Positions 33,371 through 42,187 of a DNA stretch of 64,000 nucleotides are shown in pieces. Position 1 is the stretch's first letter; every line of letters starts with the position of its first letter. The stretch comes from Actinopolyspora saharensis (GTDB lineage Bacteria; Actinomycetota; Actinomycetes; Mycobacteriales; Pseudonocardiaceae), in NCBI RefSeq assembly GCF_900100925.1, contig NZ_FNKO01000002.1, positions 1,364,001-1,428,000 on the forward strand. The letters are read 5' to 3'. The notes under the pieces were generated by a model. The model had not been told where the DNA came from. It saw nothing but the letters and a program-made list of their open reading frames with translations, and searched no databases. The translations under genes were made by a program, and so were the position numbers.

Positions 33371-33801
33371 CGTGCTCACCTCCCTTCCCGTCGAGTTCCT
33401 GCGGTACGTGGCCGATTACGCCAGCGCGCACACCGGAAACACAACGGAAAAAACAGGAATCACTCCGGGAGGCGACGAAGAAGCACGCTTTTGCCCCAGA
33501 AAAGCTTACACGAAAGAGGAAGAAAGCCTCACCGAGAAACATTTCCCGCAACAGGCGAAGAGCCGCGAAAACAAGAATCGCCCGGAAATCCCGATGAATC
33601 CTCACCGGACGCGGACCCGGAAAGCCCGCACAACGCCGGCCGGGACGCGACGTCGAGAGCGCGGGGGTGTGGACAACTCCCAATTTCAGGCAAAATTGCG
33701 CACCCGCCCACCGGCGTGCCGCTCGGCGGGTGCAGCGATGCTCCCGAACCGCCCCGCGGCGCGAACCGTCCCGCGGCGCGAACCACCCCGCCGGGATCAG
33801 C
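33371..33801. other. Spacer upstream of the peptide gene
   Basis: 430 bp without a supported gene. 33410-33560 is clearly richer in A and T than the surroundings (long purine runs such as GGAAAAAACAGG) and should contain the promoter of the peptide-SagB unit; TAATCG on the minus strand near 33415 is a possible -10. Family D palindrome D6 is at 33681-33698. Nothing else is evident. Confidence 0.5.
33681..33698 (-). repeat. Family D palindrome D6
   Basis: CAATTTTGCCTGAAATTG on the minus strand, a perfect stem, with the adjoining GTGTGGACAACTCCC box seen at D5. It is downstream of the FGGY kinase gene at 33802. Confidence 0.75.
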
Positions 33802-35253
33802 TCAGTCCGAGCGCCACAGCTCGCGCATGCTCGCCAGGGTCCGCCGGTAGCGGCGGTAGCCGTCCTCGTAGCACTGCCGCACCTGCGGGTTCGGGGTCAC
33901 CTCCCGCGTCGGCAGCGTCCACTCCCCCGAATCCACCGGATCGCCCAGGGCCCGCGCCGCCGTGACCGCAGCGCCCCTGGCACCCATGCCCGGATCGTCC
34001 GGCAGGTGCAGCGGCTGCCCCAGCACGTCCGCGAACACCTGCGCCCACGGGTGCGAACGCGTTCCCCCGCCGCAGGCCACCAGCTTGCCGTCCAGGCCGG
34101 CGGCCTCGAAGCAGTGCCGCGCGGCGTAGGCGACGCTCTCGCAGACCGCGCGCACCACGTCGGCGCGCGTGGTCCCGATCCGCACCCCGCTCAGCTGGCC
34201 GCTGGCCCCCGGATCCACGAACGGGGAACGCTCCCCGCCGGGCGCCAGGAACGGCAGCGCCGAGACGTCGTTGGCCCCCGGCGGGCTGGCCTCCAGCTGG
34301 GCACCCAGGTCGTCGATGCCCAGCCCGAGCAGCTCCAGCACCCAGTCCAGGCTGGCCGTGCCCACCATGGCTGGCATGCCGTGCAGCAGCTGGTTCTCCT
34401 CCGGCGTGCACAACCACATCCCGGAGGGCTCGTCCTGCCAACGCCGGTTGCCCACCTCGGTCAGCACCTGGCAGGCCAGCGTGGTGCCCACGGTCAGCAG
34501 CCCGTCGCCGAACTCGTTCAACCCACCCCCGACCGCGCAGGCAGGCAGGTCGAACGGTCCGGCCGTGACCGGTGTGCCCGCGGGCAGCCCGAGCAGCTCG
34601 GCCCCGTTGGAGTCGAGCTCGAAGACCTCCCGCGGCTTGGCCGGCTTCGGCAGCAGGTGCTTGTGCTCGGCCACCCCGCAGGCCTCCAGCGCGGCGTCGT
34701 CGTAGCAGCGCGTGTCCGCGTCCAGGAACGGGACCGAGGCGTCCGAGGCGTCCACGCTGATCTCGCCGGTCAGCACGTGCAGCACGGAGTCGACGCAGTA
34801 CCCGGCCACGTCGGCGGCGCGCAGCGACTCCGGCTCGTGCTCGGCGAGGTGGGCCAGCAGCGCCCCGTGCGAACCGGGGAACAGCCCGTTTCCGGTGCGC
34901 TCGTAGACCCTCCTGCTGACCCCGTCGCGCTGCCACCGCCGCACGATCGGCGCCGCGCGGCCGTCCATCCACGAGATCGGGCTGCGCACCGGCCTGCCGC
35001 CCGCGTCGCGCAGCCACAGCCCGTCCCCCTGCCCGGTGAGGGCGACGGCGCGCGGGCGCGTGCCGGTCCGCTCGACCACCTCGCGGACCACGGCCGCGAC
35101 CGTGGACACGACGTCGTCGAGGTCCTGCTCGACCCGCCCGTCGGCGTAGTACTCCAGGTGGGAATGCCTGCTGGCCTCGGCCAGCACCCGGCCTCCGTCG
35201 TCGAAGGCGGCGGCCTTGGTCAGCGAAGTTCCGATGTCGACAGCGGTGATCAT
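33802..35253 (-). CDS. FGGY-family carbohydrate kinase 1
   Basis: A 483-residue sugar kinase with both FGGY halves: TAVDIGTSLTKAAAFDDGG (phosphate-binding loop), ALTGQGDGLWL, and in the C-terminal half GLLTVGTTLACQVL, VCESVAYAARHCFEAAG, LVACGGGTRSHPWAQVFADV. Probable substrate is a ketose or polyol of four to five carbons. ATG start overlaps the stop of the 2-hydroxyacid dehydrogenase (ATGA), so it is the last gene of the minus-strand catabolic operon. Substrate assignment is not possible from sequence alone. Confidence 0.88.
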   Translation of the reverse strand: MITAVDIGTSLTKAAAFDDGGRVLAEASRHSHLEYYADGRVEQDLDDVVSTVAAVVREVVERTGTRPRAVALTGQGDGLWLRDAGGRPVRSPISWMDGRAAPIVRRWQRDGVSRRVYERTGNGLFPGSHGALLAHLAEHEPESLRAADVAGYCVDSVLHVLTGEISVDASDASVPFLDADTRCYDDAALEACGVAEHKHLLPKPAKPREVFELDSNGAELLGLPAGTPVTAGPFDLPACAVGGGLNEFGDGLLTVGTTLACQVLTEVGNRRWQDEPSGMWLCTPEENQLLHGMPAMVGTASLDWVLELLGLGIDDLGAQLEASPPGANDVSALPFLAPGGERSPFVDPGASGQLSGVRIGTTRADVVRAVCESVAYAARHCFEAAGLDGKLVACGGGTRSHPWAQVFADVLGQPLHLPDDPGMGARGAAVTAARALGDPVDSGEWTLPTREVTPNPQVRQCYEDGYRRYRRTLASMRELWRSD

Positions 35254-36302
35254 GTCCGGTTCCCTCGAACCTCGGGGTTGGCGAGATGCGCCTGCGGCTC
35301 ACCCCGCGCGAAGCGGCCGACCTCGGCCGCGACGATCCCGGCCGCGCGGTGCGCGGTCTGCCGCGTGGCCCCGGCCAGGTGCGGAGTGGTGATGACGTTG
35401 GGGGCGTTGTGCAGCGGCCAGTCGGCTGGCGGCGGTTCCACGTCGTAGACGTCCAGCGCCAGCGCGCCGAGCTTGCCGGAGCGCAGCAGCCCCGGCAGCG
35501 GGGTGTAGTCGAGCAGCCCGCCGCGGGCGGTGTTGACCAGCACGGCCCCCTCGGGAAGCAGGTCGAGCTTGTCCGCGTCCAGCAGGTTCCTGGTCTCCGG
35601 GGTGAGCCTGGCGTGCAGGCTCACCACCGAGCAGCGCGGCAGCATGCTGTCCAGGTCCACCGGTTCGACGCCGTCGGCGCGGAGCCGGTCCGGATCGGTG
35701 TAGGGATCGGCGACCAGCACCTCGGCCCCGAAGGCGCGCAGCACCCGAGCCACCCTGCTGCCGATGGCCCCGTAGCCGACGAGACCGACCGTGCCGCCCT
35801 CCAGCTCGACCCCGGCCTCGGGGTAGGCGTAGAAGTCACCGCGCCAGTTCCCCTTCTTGAGCTCGGAGTCCGAGTCGGGGATGCGGCGCAGCGCGGCGAG
35901 GATCATGCCGACCGCGTACTCGGCGGCAGCGGCGGCGTTGCGCCCCGGGGCGTAGGTGACCGCGACCCCGGCCTCGGTGGCCGCTGCCAGGTCGACGTTG
36001 ATCGGACCTCCCCGGCACACGGACACCAGTTCGAGTCGGGGGGCCGCCGCGAACACCCGCTCGGTGAACGGCCCCATCTGCGTGACGCAGGCCGTGGCGC
36101 CCTCGACGGCCTCGATGACCTGCTCCTCGCTTCCGCTGGCCTCCTCGACCCCGCCGATCGGGCCGAAGGGCTCCACCGGCCAGGGCAGCTTGAGCTTGGC
36201 GACCTCCGGGTCCTGCTTCCCGGCCCCCTCCAGCTCGGACCGCAGTGCCGACTCGAGCAGGTCGGGACCGACGAAGTGGTCCCCCGCAGCCAAAACGCGC
36301 AC
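35250..36302 (-). CDS. D-isomer-specific 2-hydroxyacid dehydrogenase
   Basis: A 350-residue NAD(P)-dependent oxidoreductase. The nucleotide fold is marked by GTVGLVGYGAIGSRVARVL; catalytic residues are Arg in SVCRGGPINVD (substrate-binding loop), Arg in NTARGGLLD, Glu in DVYDVEPPP and His in TPHLAGATRQTAH. A GTG start is used. It is coupled to the FGGY kinase downstream. In this context it could oxidise or reduce a C4/C5 sugar acid branch product. Confidence 0.9.
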   Translation of the reverse strand: MRVLAAGDHFVGPDLLESALRSELEGAGKQDPEVAKLKLPWPVEPFGPIGGVEEASGSEEQVIEAVEGATACVTQMGPFTERVFAAAPRLELVSVCRGGPINVDLAAATEAGVAVTYAPGRNAAAAAEYAVGMILAALRRIPDSDSELKKGNWRGDFYAYPEAGVELEGGTVGLVGYGAIGSRVARVLRAFGAEVLVADPYTDPDRLRADGVEPVDLDSMLPRCSVVSLHARLTPETRNLLDADKLDLLPEGAVLVNTARGGLLDYTPLPGLLRSGKLGALALDVYDVEPPPADWPLHNAPNVITTPHLAGATRQTAHRAAGIVAAEVGRFARGEPQAHLANPEVRGNRT

Positions 36303-36405
36303 GATCGATTCCCCGTCTCTGATGATGCTTCGTCAGGTGTGTTCGTTCGGTTGTCCGAGCCGGGCATTTCCTCGGCGCCTGCGCCGAAACGCCACCTACG
36401 CAATC

Positions 36406-36532
36406 GGCGCCGCCGCGGGTTCTCTCGTGGTGCTCTCGCGAGGAAGGCCCGACGTTGTGTAGGTGGCTACCCGATGTCGGGCCTACCGGAGCGAGAGCCC
36501 GCGAGAGGTTCCGCCACCCGCACCGCCACGCA
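36406..36532 (-). repeat. Module B structured repeat, copy B3
   Basis: Same subtype as B2 with nested stems GCGGGT/ACCCGC, CTCTCG/CGAGAG, GCTCTCGC/GCGAGAGC and a perfect inner GGCCCGAC/GTCGGGCC. No module A is attached. It sits inside the catabolic operon between rpiB-like and dehydrogenase genes. Confidence 0.85.
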
Positions 36533-36554
36533 GACCGAGCCACCGACCCTCTGT

Positions 36555-37016
36555 TCAGTGCTGGTGTTCGTAGTGAGTTATGTGCGCGACCTTCTCGGCG
36601 CTGGCTGAGGCCGGATCGAAGGAGTAGCCCAACCACTCGTCGACCAGGCGTTTGGCCAGCTCGGGTCCCACAACCCTGGACCCCATGGTCAGCACCTGGC
36701 AATCGTTCGACTTGATCGAACGCTCCACCGAGTAGGAGTCGTGCGCGACGGTGGCGCGCACTCCCCCCACCTTGTTGGCCGAGATGCACATGCCGATCCC
36801 CGTGCCGCAGATCAGCACGCCCCGCTCGGCATCACCGGCAGCCACCGCCTCGGCGGCGGTCAGCCCGAGGCGGGGGTAGGCGCGGTCGTCGGAGGCGTCG
36901 TGCACGCCGTAGTCCAGCACCTCGCCGACCCGCTCGTCGGCCCTAAGCTGTTCGGCGATCAGCTGCTTGAGCTCGAAGCCCGCGTCGTCCGCGGCGAGCG
37001 CAACGGTGACTGTCAT
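36555..37016 (-). CDS. RpiB/LacAB-family sugar-phosphate isomerase, possibly DerI-like
   Basis: A 153-residue isomerase with the RpiB pattern: ALAADDAGFELKQLI, DYGVHDASDDRAYP, GVLICGTGIGMCISANKVGGVRA (catalytic Cys in ICGTG), and CQVLTMGSRVVGPELAKRLV. Such enzymes interconvert aldose and ketose phosphates. Because it follows a DAK-type kinase, the closest known setting is erythrulose-phosphate isomerisation (DerI) in mycobacterial tetritol pathways; ribose-5-phosphate isomerase is the alternative. ATG at 37016, preceded by GAGGGGAA. Confidence 0.88.
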   Translation of the reverse strand: MTVTVALAADDAGFELKQLIAEQLRADERVGEVLDYGVHDASDDRAYPRLGLTAAEAVAAGDAERGVLICGTGIGMCISANKVGGVRATVAHDSYSVERSIKSNDCQVLTMGSRVVGPELAKRLVDEWLGYSFDPASASAEKVAHITHYEHQH

Positions 37017-37086
37017 TTTCGATTCCCCTCTCGTCGGGAGAGTGCGCGGCTCGGTTCGCTCGGGCGGTTCCGTGGAACCACCCCGG

Positions 37087-38817
37087 TCAGGCGGCCCGCG
37101 CGCAGGCCCCGTCGGCCAGCTCCGCGGCGGCCGCTTCCAGCAGCAGGGCCAGCGAGGTGGCCCCCGGATCGGGCGTTCCCCGGTCCCTGGCACCGAGCCG
37201 GGAGGCGCGTCCGCGCGCGGAGGCGAGCTCGGCGGTCCCCTCGGCGGCCTTGCTCGCCACCCGCGCCGAGGAGGTCAGCGCCTCGGCCGGGGCCGTTCCG
37301 GACTCGGCCTGCTCCACCAGCGCGTCGCGGAAGGGCTCCAGCGCGTCGAGCAGCGTCTTGTCCCCGCGGCTCGCCCCGCCGAGCTCGGCGACGGCGGAGC
37401 AGGCCCCGCTCACCGCCTCGGCCAGCGCCGCGGTGTCCACCCGCCCCTCGTGGGCGCGCAGCCCGGCCCCGGTCTGGCTCAGCAGCGCACCGTAGAGCGC
37501 TCCCGAGGCCCCGCCCGCCGCGTCGGCCAGCGCCGTCCCCGCCGCCAGCAGCGCGTCACCGATCGAGCCCGCGTCGTCCGGGCGGCTGCCCGCGGAGTCG
37601 GCCGCCCGCACGGCCGCGCGCAGCCCGCGCACGATGCCCTGCCCGTGGTCCCCGTCCCCGGCGACCGCGTCCAGCCGCCCGAGCTCCTCCTCGGCGGCCG
37701 AGACGCGTTCCAGCGCCGCGTTCAGCAGGGCGTGCACCACGCCCCCGCGGCTCTCGTGCCGCTGCTCGGTCTCCGGCGACCCCGCCTCGTCCGCCCCGCC
37801 GAGCTCCGCGCCGGGGGCGAGCGGGTTGAGCGGGCGGAACCCGGGGGTGTCGCAGTCGGCGTCGTAGAGCTCGGCGAGCTCGTCGTCCAGCGCCAGCAGC
37901 GACAGCGAGAGCCCGGCCATGTCCAGCGAGGTCACGAACTCGCCCACCTCGGGCCGGTGCGGGCGCAGCCCGGCGGCGCGCAGGCGCCGCTCGATCGCCG
38001 GGTAGCAGGCGAACATCTCCTCGTACTTGGTGCGGCCCAGGCCGTTGAGCAGCACGGCCACCCGTTCGGTTCCGGCGGGAAGCTCGGCGACCAGCTTGTC
38101 CACCAGCTCGGCGGCCAGCGCCTCGGCCCCCATGGCGTCGGCTCCCCGCGCGCCGGGCTCGCCGTGGATGCCCAGGCCCAGCTCCACCCGTCCCGGGTCG
38201 ACGGTGAACAGCGGCTCGGACTTGCCGGGCAGGGTGCACCCGCCGAAGGCGGCCCCGTAGGTGCGGGTGCGCTCGTTGGTCCTGCGCGCCACGGCCGCGA
38301 CCGCGTCCAGGTCGTCGCCGCGCTCGGCGGCGGCACCGGCCGTCTTGAACACGAAGAAGTCACCGGCCACGCCGCGCCGCTCGGCCGCGTCCTCGGCGCT
38401 GCCGCTGGCGATGTCGTCGGTGACCAGCACGGTCCTGCTGTCGATCCCCTCGGCCGCCAGCCTGCGCGCGGCCAGCCCGAAGTGCATCACGTCGCCGGCG
38501 TAGTTGCCGTAGCCGAACAGCACCCCGGCTCCGCCGTCGGCCGCGCGCGCCGTGCGGTAGACCTGTTCCGCGCTGGGGCTGGTGAACACGTCCCCGATCA
38601 CCGCCGCGTCGGCCAGCCCGGGGCCGACCAACCCGGCGAAGGCCGGGTAGTGCCCGCAGCCGCCGCCGATGATCACCGAGACCTTGCCCTCGCGGGGCGC
38701 GTGCCGCCCCACCACTCCGTACGCTCCGGGCACACGGGCCACGGATCTTCCGTAGGCGGTGACGAACCCTTCCAGCCAGGACTCCTTGAAGGAGTCACCG
38801 TCGATCAGTCCGGTCAT
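37087..38817 (-). CDS. Fused DhaK-DhaL dihydroxyacetone/erythrulose-type kinase
   Basis: A 576-residue ATP-dependent kinase. DhaK half (about 1-330): VIIGGGCGHYPAFAGLVGPG, GYGNYAGDVMHF and the covalent substrate His in LGLGIHGEPGARG (about residue 212). DhaL half (about 380-570): LDAVAGDGDHGQGIVRG with the metal-binding Asp residues and GGASGALYGALL. Single-chain DAK kinases phosphorylate dihydroxyacetone, glyceraldehyde or, in mycobacterial relatives, erythrulose. Starts at ATG 38817, overlapping the HAD stop as TGATG. Confidence 0.9.
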   Translation of the reverse strand: MTGLIDGDSFKESWLEGFVTAYGRSVARVPGAYGVVGRHAPREGKVSVIIGGGCGHYPAFAGLVGPGLADAAVIGDVFTSPSAEQVYRTARAADGGAGVLFGYGNYAGDVMHFGLAARRLAAEGIDSRTVLVTDDIASGSAEDAAERRGVAGDFFVFKTAGAAAERGDDLDAVAAVARRTNERTRTYGAAFGGCTLPGKSEPLFTVDPGRVELGLGIHGEPGARGADAMGAEALAAELVDKLVAELPAGTERVAVLLNGLGRTKYEEMFACYPAIERRLRAAGLRPHRPEVGEFVTSLDMAGLSLSLLALDDELAELYDADCDTPGFRPLNPLAPGAELGGADEAGSPETEQRHESRGGVVHALLNAALERVSAAEEELGRLDAVAGDGDHGQGIVRGLRAAVRAADSAGSRPDDAGSIGDALLAAGTALADAAGGASGALYGALLSQTGAGLRAHEGRVDTAALAEAVSGACSAVAELGGASRGDKTLLDALEPFRDALVEQAESGTAPAEALTSSARVASKAAEGTAELASARGRASRLGARDRGTPDPGATSLALLLEAAAAELADGACARAA

Positions 38818-39539
38818 CAGGCACCTTCGCTTTCGATCACCGGGGCGGACAGCATGGACAGCAGGGTGCGCCGGACGTGGGACAGCGAATCGGCCACGAC
38901 GGTGGCCGACTCGACGGCGTCCGGCTTGGGCGGGTACTCGGGGTTGGGGATGGCCACCACGCTCATCCCGGCCGCGTGAGCAGCCCGGATGCCGTTGCTG
39001 GAGTCCTCGACGGCCGCGCACTCGGCTCCGGTGCGTCCGAGTCGTGCGGCCGCTTCGGCGTACACGTCGGGGCTGGGTTTGCCCCTGGGGACCTCGGCGC
39101 TGGACACGGTGGCCGCGAAGTGGTCCGCGAGCCCGTTGCGGTCGAGCACGGCGTCTATGAGCCGCCGCGCCGCCGAGGAGGCCAGCGCGATCGGGGCCAC
39201 CGCGCTGACCTGGGTGACCATCTCACGAGCCCCGTCGAGCAGTTGGATCTCGCCGGCGTCCATCGCGGCGATCATGTCGTCGACGACGGCCCGTTCGACC
39301 TCCGAGGCGGGTTCCGGCTCCCCGCACACCCGAGCGAGGTAGGCCGACCACTCCGGCGAGCTCATGCCCTGCACCGTCGCGGTGTCGGCCGAGCTCCACT
39401 CGTGTCCGTGGCGGGCGGAGTAGCGGCTCCACATCCGTTCCCAGAGGTGTTCGCTCTCCACCAGCACGCCGTCCATGTCGAACACGACCGCTCGCAGCCG
39501 GTCCGTCGACCGCGGCTCGGTTACCTGGCTGACCGTCAT
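38817..39539 (-). CDS. HAD-superfamily sugar phosphatase/phosphoglucomutase-like
   Basis: A 240-residue HAD protein with the motif I DMDGVLVESE, motif II ALASSAARRLI, Lys in VPRGKPSPDVYAEAA and motif IV VEDSSNGIRAAHAAG. The helical cap of the subfamily I type suggests activity on small sugar phosphates. First gene of the minus-strand operon; ATG 39539 has an AAAGGA site. Confidence 0.88.
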   Translation of the reverse strand: MTVSQVTEPRSTDRLRAVVFDMDGVLVESEHLWERMWSRYSARHGHEWSSADTATVQGMSSPEWSAYLARVCGEPEPASEVERAVVDDMIAAMDAGEIQLLDGAREMVTQVSAVAPIALASSAARRLIDAVLDRNGLADHFAATVSSAEVPRGKPSPDVYAEAAARLGRTGAECAAVEDSSNGIRAAHAAGMSVVAIPNPEYPPKPDAVESATVVADSLSHVRRTLLSMLSAPVIESEGA

Positions 39540-39563
39540 GCGCCGTCCTTTCACAAGCTTGAG

Positions 39564-39609
39564 GTTAAATTAACGACACACACTTTATATGTCCAGAGCC
39601 CGCGTTAAC
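39564..39609. promoter_or_regulatory. GTTAA-type operator sites between the divergent polyol operons
   Basis: GTTAAATTAAC (39564-39574) is a perfect 11 bp palindrome within GAGGTTAAATTAACG, and GCGTTAACCTC (39602-39612) repeats the same half-sites inverted. A TATAAA-like -10 for the minus-strand operon lies between them. No regulator gene is adjacent. Confidence 0.5.
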
Positions 39610-39844
39610 CTCACCCGAGCAGCGCAGCGCCACCCCGAAGAGCCAGAAGGCCTTCACCAGGCTATACGGGTTCAACATGCGAAAACTTCGGATTAACACC
39701 TTGCGCGTGAAAGTAACTAGATGCATGATGCTCGCTTAACACCGGCGATGACGCGCATCACAACTCCCGATGGCCCATCCGCCGCGTACACGGGCCACCC
39801 GCGTGGTGAACCCGGCATCATCAGTCGCTTCGGAGGCGGGAACA

Positions 39845-41218
39845 TTGGCACAGCAGCCACCAGGCGCGGCGAGCGCGGAAGCCGCGCCGGACAACCGGCC
39901 CTGGTTGGAGAGAATAGGCATCCCCAAGCCGCTGTTCTGGGGATTCGTCGGCGTGCTGATCTTCATGATCGGCGACGGTGTGGAGATCACCTACCTGACC
40001 GACTACCTGCAGCGCCCCGAGGGCGGCGGGCTGGAGGGCTCCCAGGCGACGTTCGCGACGGTGACCGTCTACGGGCTCGCCGTGATGATCGCCTCGTGGT
40101 TCTCCGGAACGCTGTCGTCCATCTGGGGCCCGCGCTACGTGATGTGGCTCGGCGCGGCCTGGTGGATCGTCTTCGAGATCCTCTTCCTGTTCGTCGCGGT
40201 GCCCACCCACAGCTACGCCCTGATCGTGACGATCTACGGCATACGCGGGTTCGCCTACCCGCTGTTCTCCTACGCCTTCCTCGTCTGGGCCCAGGTCGCC
40301 AGCCCCGTGCACATGCGCGGCTCGGTCGCAGGCTGGTTCTGGTTCGTGTTCACCGGCGGGCTGCCCACCCTCGGCGCGGCGGTGGCCGCGCTGGCCATCG
40401 GGCCGTTCGGCATGAGCCTGCACGCCACGCTGGTGCTGTCGCTGGTGCTGGTCGCCGTCGGCAGCCTCATCGGCTGCTTCGGCATCCACGAACCGCACGG
40501 CACCAAGCCGATCGCCGACGAGAGCGTGACCAACCCGCGCAGCCCCAAGCGCCTGCTGGAGGGCGTCGACATCCTCTGGCGGGACAAGCGGACCCTGGCG
40601 GGCGGGCTGACCAGGATCGTCAACACCGCGCCCGAGTTCGGTTTCTTCGCGATGTTCCCCTTCGTCTTCGGGCCGGAGACCCCGGGCGGCGGTTTCCTCA
40701 GCACTTCCGAGGTGGCCGCGCTGAGCAGCATCACCTACGCCGCGAACATCGCGGGCAACCTGGGCTTCGGGGTGCTCGGCGACTACTTCGGCTGGCGGCG
40801 CACCGTCACCTGGTTCGGCTGCGTCGGGTGCGCGATAGCCACTCCGCTGTGGTACTTCGCCGCCGTCGGTTCGCAGAGCTTCGCGGTCGCCTCCGCGCTC
40901 GGCGCGGTCTACGGCGTCCTGCTGGCGGGCTTCGTGCCGCTGTCGGCGCTGATGCCCTCGATGGTCTCCACCAAGGACAAGGGCTCCTCGCTGGCGGTGC
41001 TGAACTTCGGCGCGGGCGGTGCCGCCTTCCTCGGTCCGGTGACGGTCTACCTCGTGCACCCGGTGCTCGGCGGCGGCGGTGTCGCGATCACCTTCGCGCT
41101 GATGTACGTGGTGGTGGCCGTGCTGTCCAGCTACGTCAAGGATCCCAGTGACCCGGGCGAGGCCGGGGCCGAACGAGGGGTTCCGGACGACGCTCCGGCG
41201 AAAACGGCCACGACCTGA
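39845..41218 (+). CDS. MFS polyol permease (RbtT/DalT-like)
   Basis: A 457-residue transporter with about twelve helices. The opening IGIPKPLFWGFVGVLIFMIG and GDGVEITYLTDYL resembles ribitol/arabinitol permeases of the polyol permease family. Between helices 6 and 7 is a charged loop (DESVTNPRSPKRLLEGVD). The TTG at 39845 is preferred because GGAGGCGGG lies just ahead; ATG 39770 and GTG 39806 are possible but give a non-conserved tail. First gene of the plus-strand operon. Confidence 0.85.
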   Translation: MAQQPPGAASAEAAPDNRPWLERIGIPKPLFWGFVGVLIFMIGDGVEITYLTDYLQRPEGGGLEGSQATFATVTVYGLAVMIASWFSGTLSSIWGPRYVMWLGAAWWIVFEILFLFVAVPTHSYALIVTIYGIRGFAYPLFSYAFLVWAQVASPVHMRGSVAGWFWFVFTGGLPTLGAAVAALAIGPFGMSLHATLVLSLVLVAVGSLIGCFGIHEPHGTKPIADESVTNPRSPKRLLEGVDILWRDKRTLAGGLTRIVNTAPEFGFFAMFPFVFGPETPGGGFLSTSEVAALSSITYAANIAGNLGFGVLGDYFGWRRTVTWFGCVGCAIATPLWYFAAVGSQSFAVASALGAVYGVLLAGFVPLSALMPSMVSTKDKGSSLAVLNFGAGGAAFLGPVTVYLVHPVLGGGGVAITFALMYVVVAVLSSYVKDPSDPGEAGAERGVPDDAPAKTATT

Positions 41219-41295
41219 GCACACCGGCGGCGAGAATCCCGCTGGGGGACGCACCGCACGCAGCCACCGAGGGACCCGCGCGACTGGAGAACGCG

Positions 41296-42054
41296 ATGAG
41301 CAACGAGGACTTCGCACTGCACGGCAACACCGCCCTGGTCACGGGAGGCGGCCGGGGGATCGGGCTGAACATCGCACGGGCCCTGGCCGAGCACGGGGCC
41401 GAGGTGGTGATCGGCGAGATCGACGAGGAGAACGGCAAGCTCGCAGCGGAGCAGGTCGGCGGCGAGTTCGTCCACCTAGACGTGACCGACTCCTCCCGGG
41501 TGGCCGAGGTCGTGCGGGACGTCGTCGACGAGCGCGGCTCGCTGGACGTCTCGGTGCACAACGCCGGGATGGTGCGCAACGAGAACGCCGAGGACACCAC
41601 CGACGAGTCCTGGCGGGACGTGCTGCGGCTCAACCTCGACGGGGTGTTCTACTGCTGCCGCGAGGTCGGGAAGGCCATGCTGGACCAGGGGCGCGGTTCC
41701 ATCGTCAACATCGCCTCCATGTCCGGCATGGTCTCCAACCACCCGCAGGCGCAGGTCTCGTACAACACCTCCAAGGCCGGGGTGATCACGATGACCAAGT
41801 CGCTGGCGGGCGAGTGGGCCGACCGCGGGGTGCGCGTCAACGCGATCTCGCCCGGCTACATCGGGACCGACCTGCTCCAGGGGGTCCAGCGGACCCAGCC
41901 GGAGTGGTACTCCTCCTGGCTGGAGCAGACCCCGATGGGGCGGGTCGGCAAGCCCTCCGAGCTGGGGCCGCTGGCCGTCTACCTCGCCTCGAACGCCAGC
42001 AGCTTCATGACCGGCAGCAACGTGGTGATAGACGGTGGGTTCACCTCGTGGTGA
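41296..42054 (+). CDS. SDR-family polyol/sugar dehydrogenase
   Basis: A 252-residue short-chain dehydrogenase: NAD(P) loop TGGGRGIG, NAG at HNAGMVRN, catalytic Ser/Tyr/Lys in IASMSGMV and QVSYNTSKAG, and PGYIGTDLL. Asp/Glu after strand 2 (GEIDEENG) favours NAD. With the permease and kinases around it, oxidation of an imported polyol to a ketose (for example threitol to erythrulose or a pentitol to a pentulose) is the likely first step. Confidence 0.9.
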   Translation: MSNEDFALHGNTALVTGGGRGIGLNIARALAEHGAEVVIGEIDEENGKLAAEQVGGEFVHLDVTDSSRVAEVVRDVVDERGSLDVSVHNAGMVRNENAEDTTDESWRDVLRLNLDGVFYCCREVGKAMLDQGRGSIVNIASMSGMVSNHPQAQVSYNTSKAGVITMTKSLAGEWADRGVRVNAISPGYIGTDLLQGVQRTQPEWYSSWLEQTPMGRVGKPSELGPLAVYLASNASSFMTGSNVVIDGGFTSW

Positions 42055-42095
42055 CCGCGGGAGAGTGCGCGGGTCGATCTGCTCGGGTGGTGTTC

Positions 42096-42115
42096 CCGGT
42101 TTTGCCCAGAACTGG
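42096..42115 (+). repeat. Family D palindrome D7
   Basis: CCGGTTTTGCCCAGAACTGG, six pairs with one wobble around the TTGCCCAG loop. It lies between the SDR and HAD genes, the only D member inside a co-directional operon. Confidence 0.6.
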
Positions 42116-42187
42116 CCCTCGGACGAGATCCTCCGGGACGCGGTGCCCACCGCCCCCTCCCCGCCCTCGACACGACGAACGGGAGCC

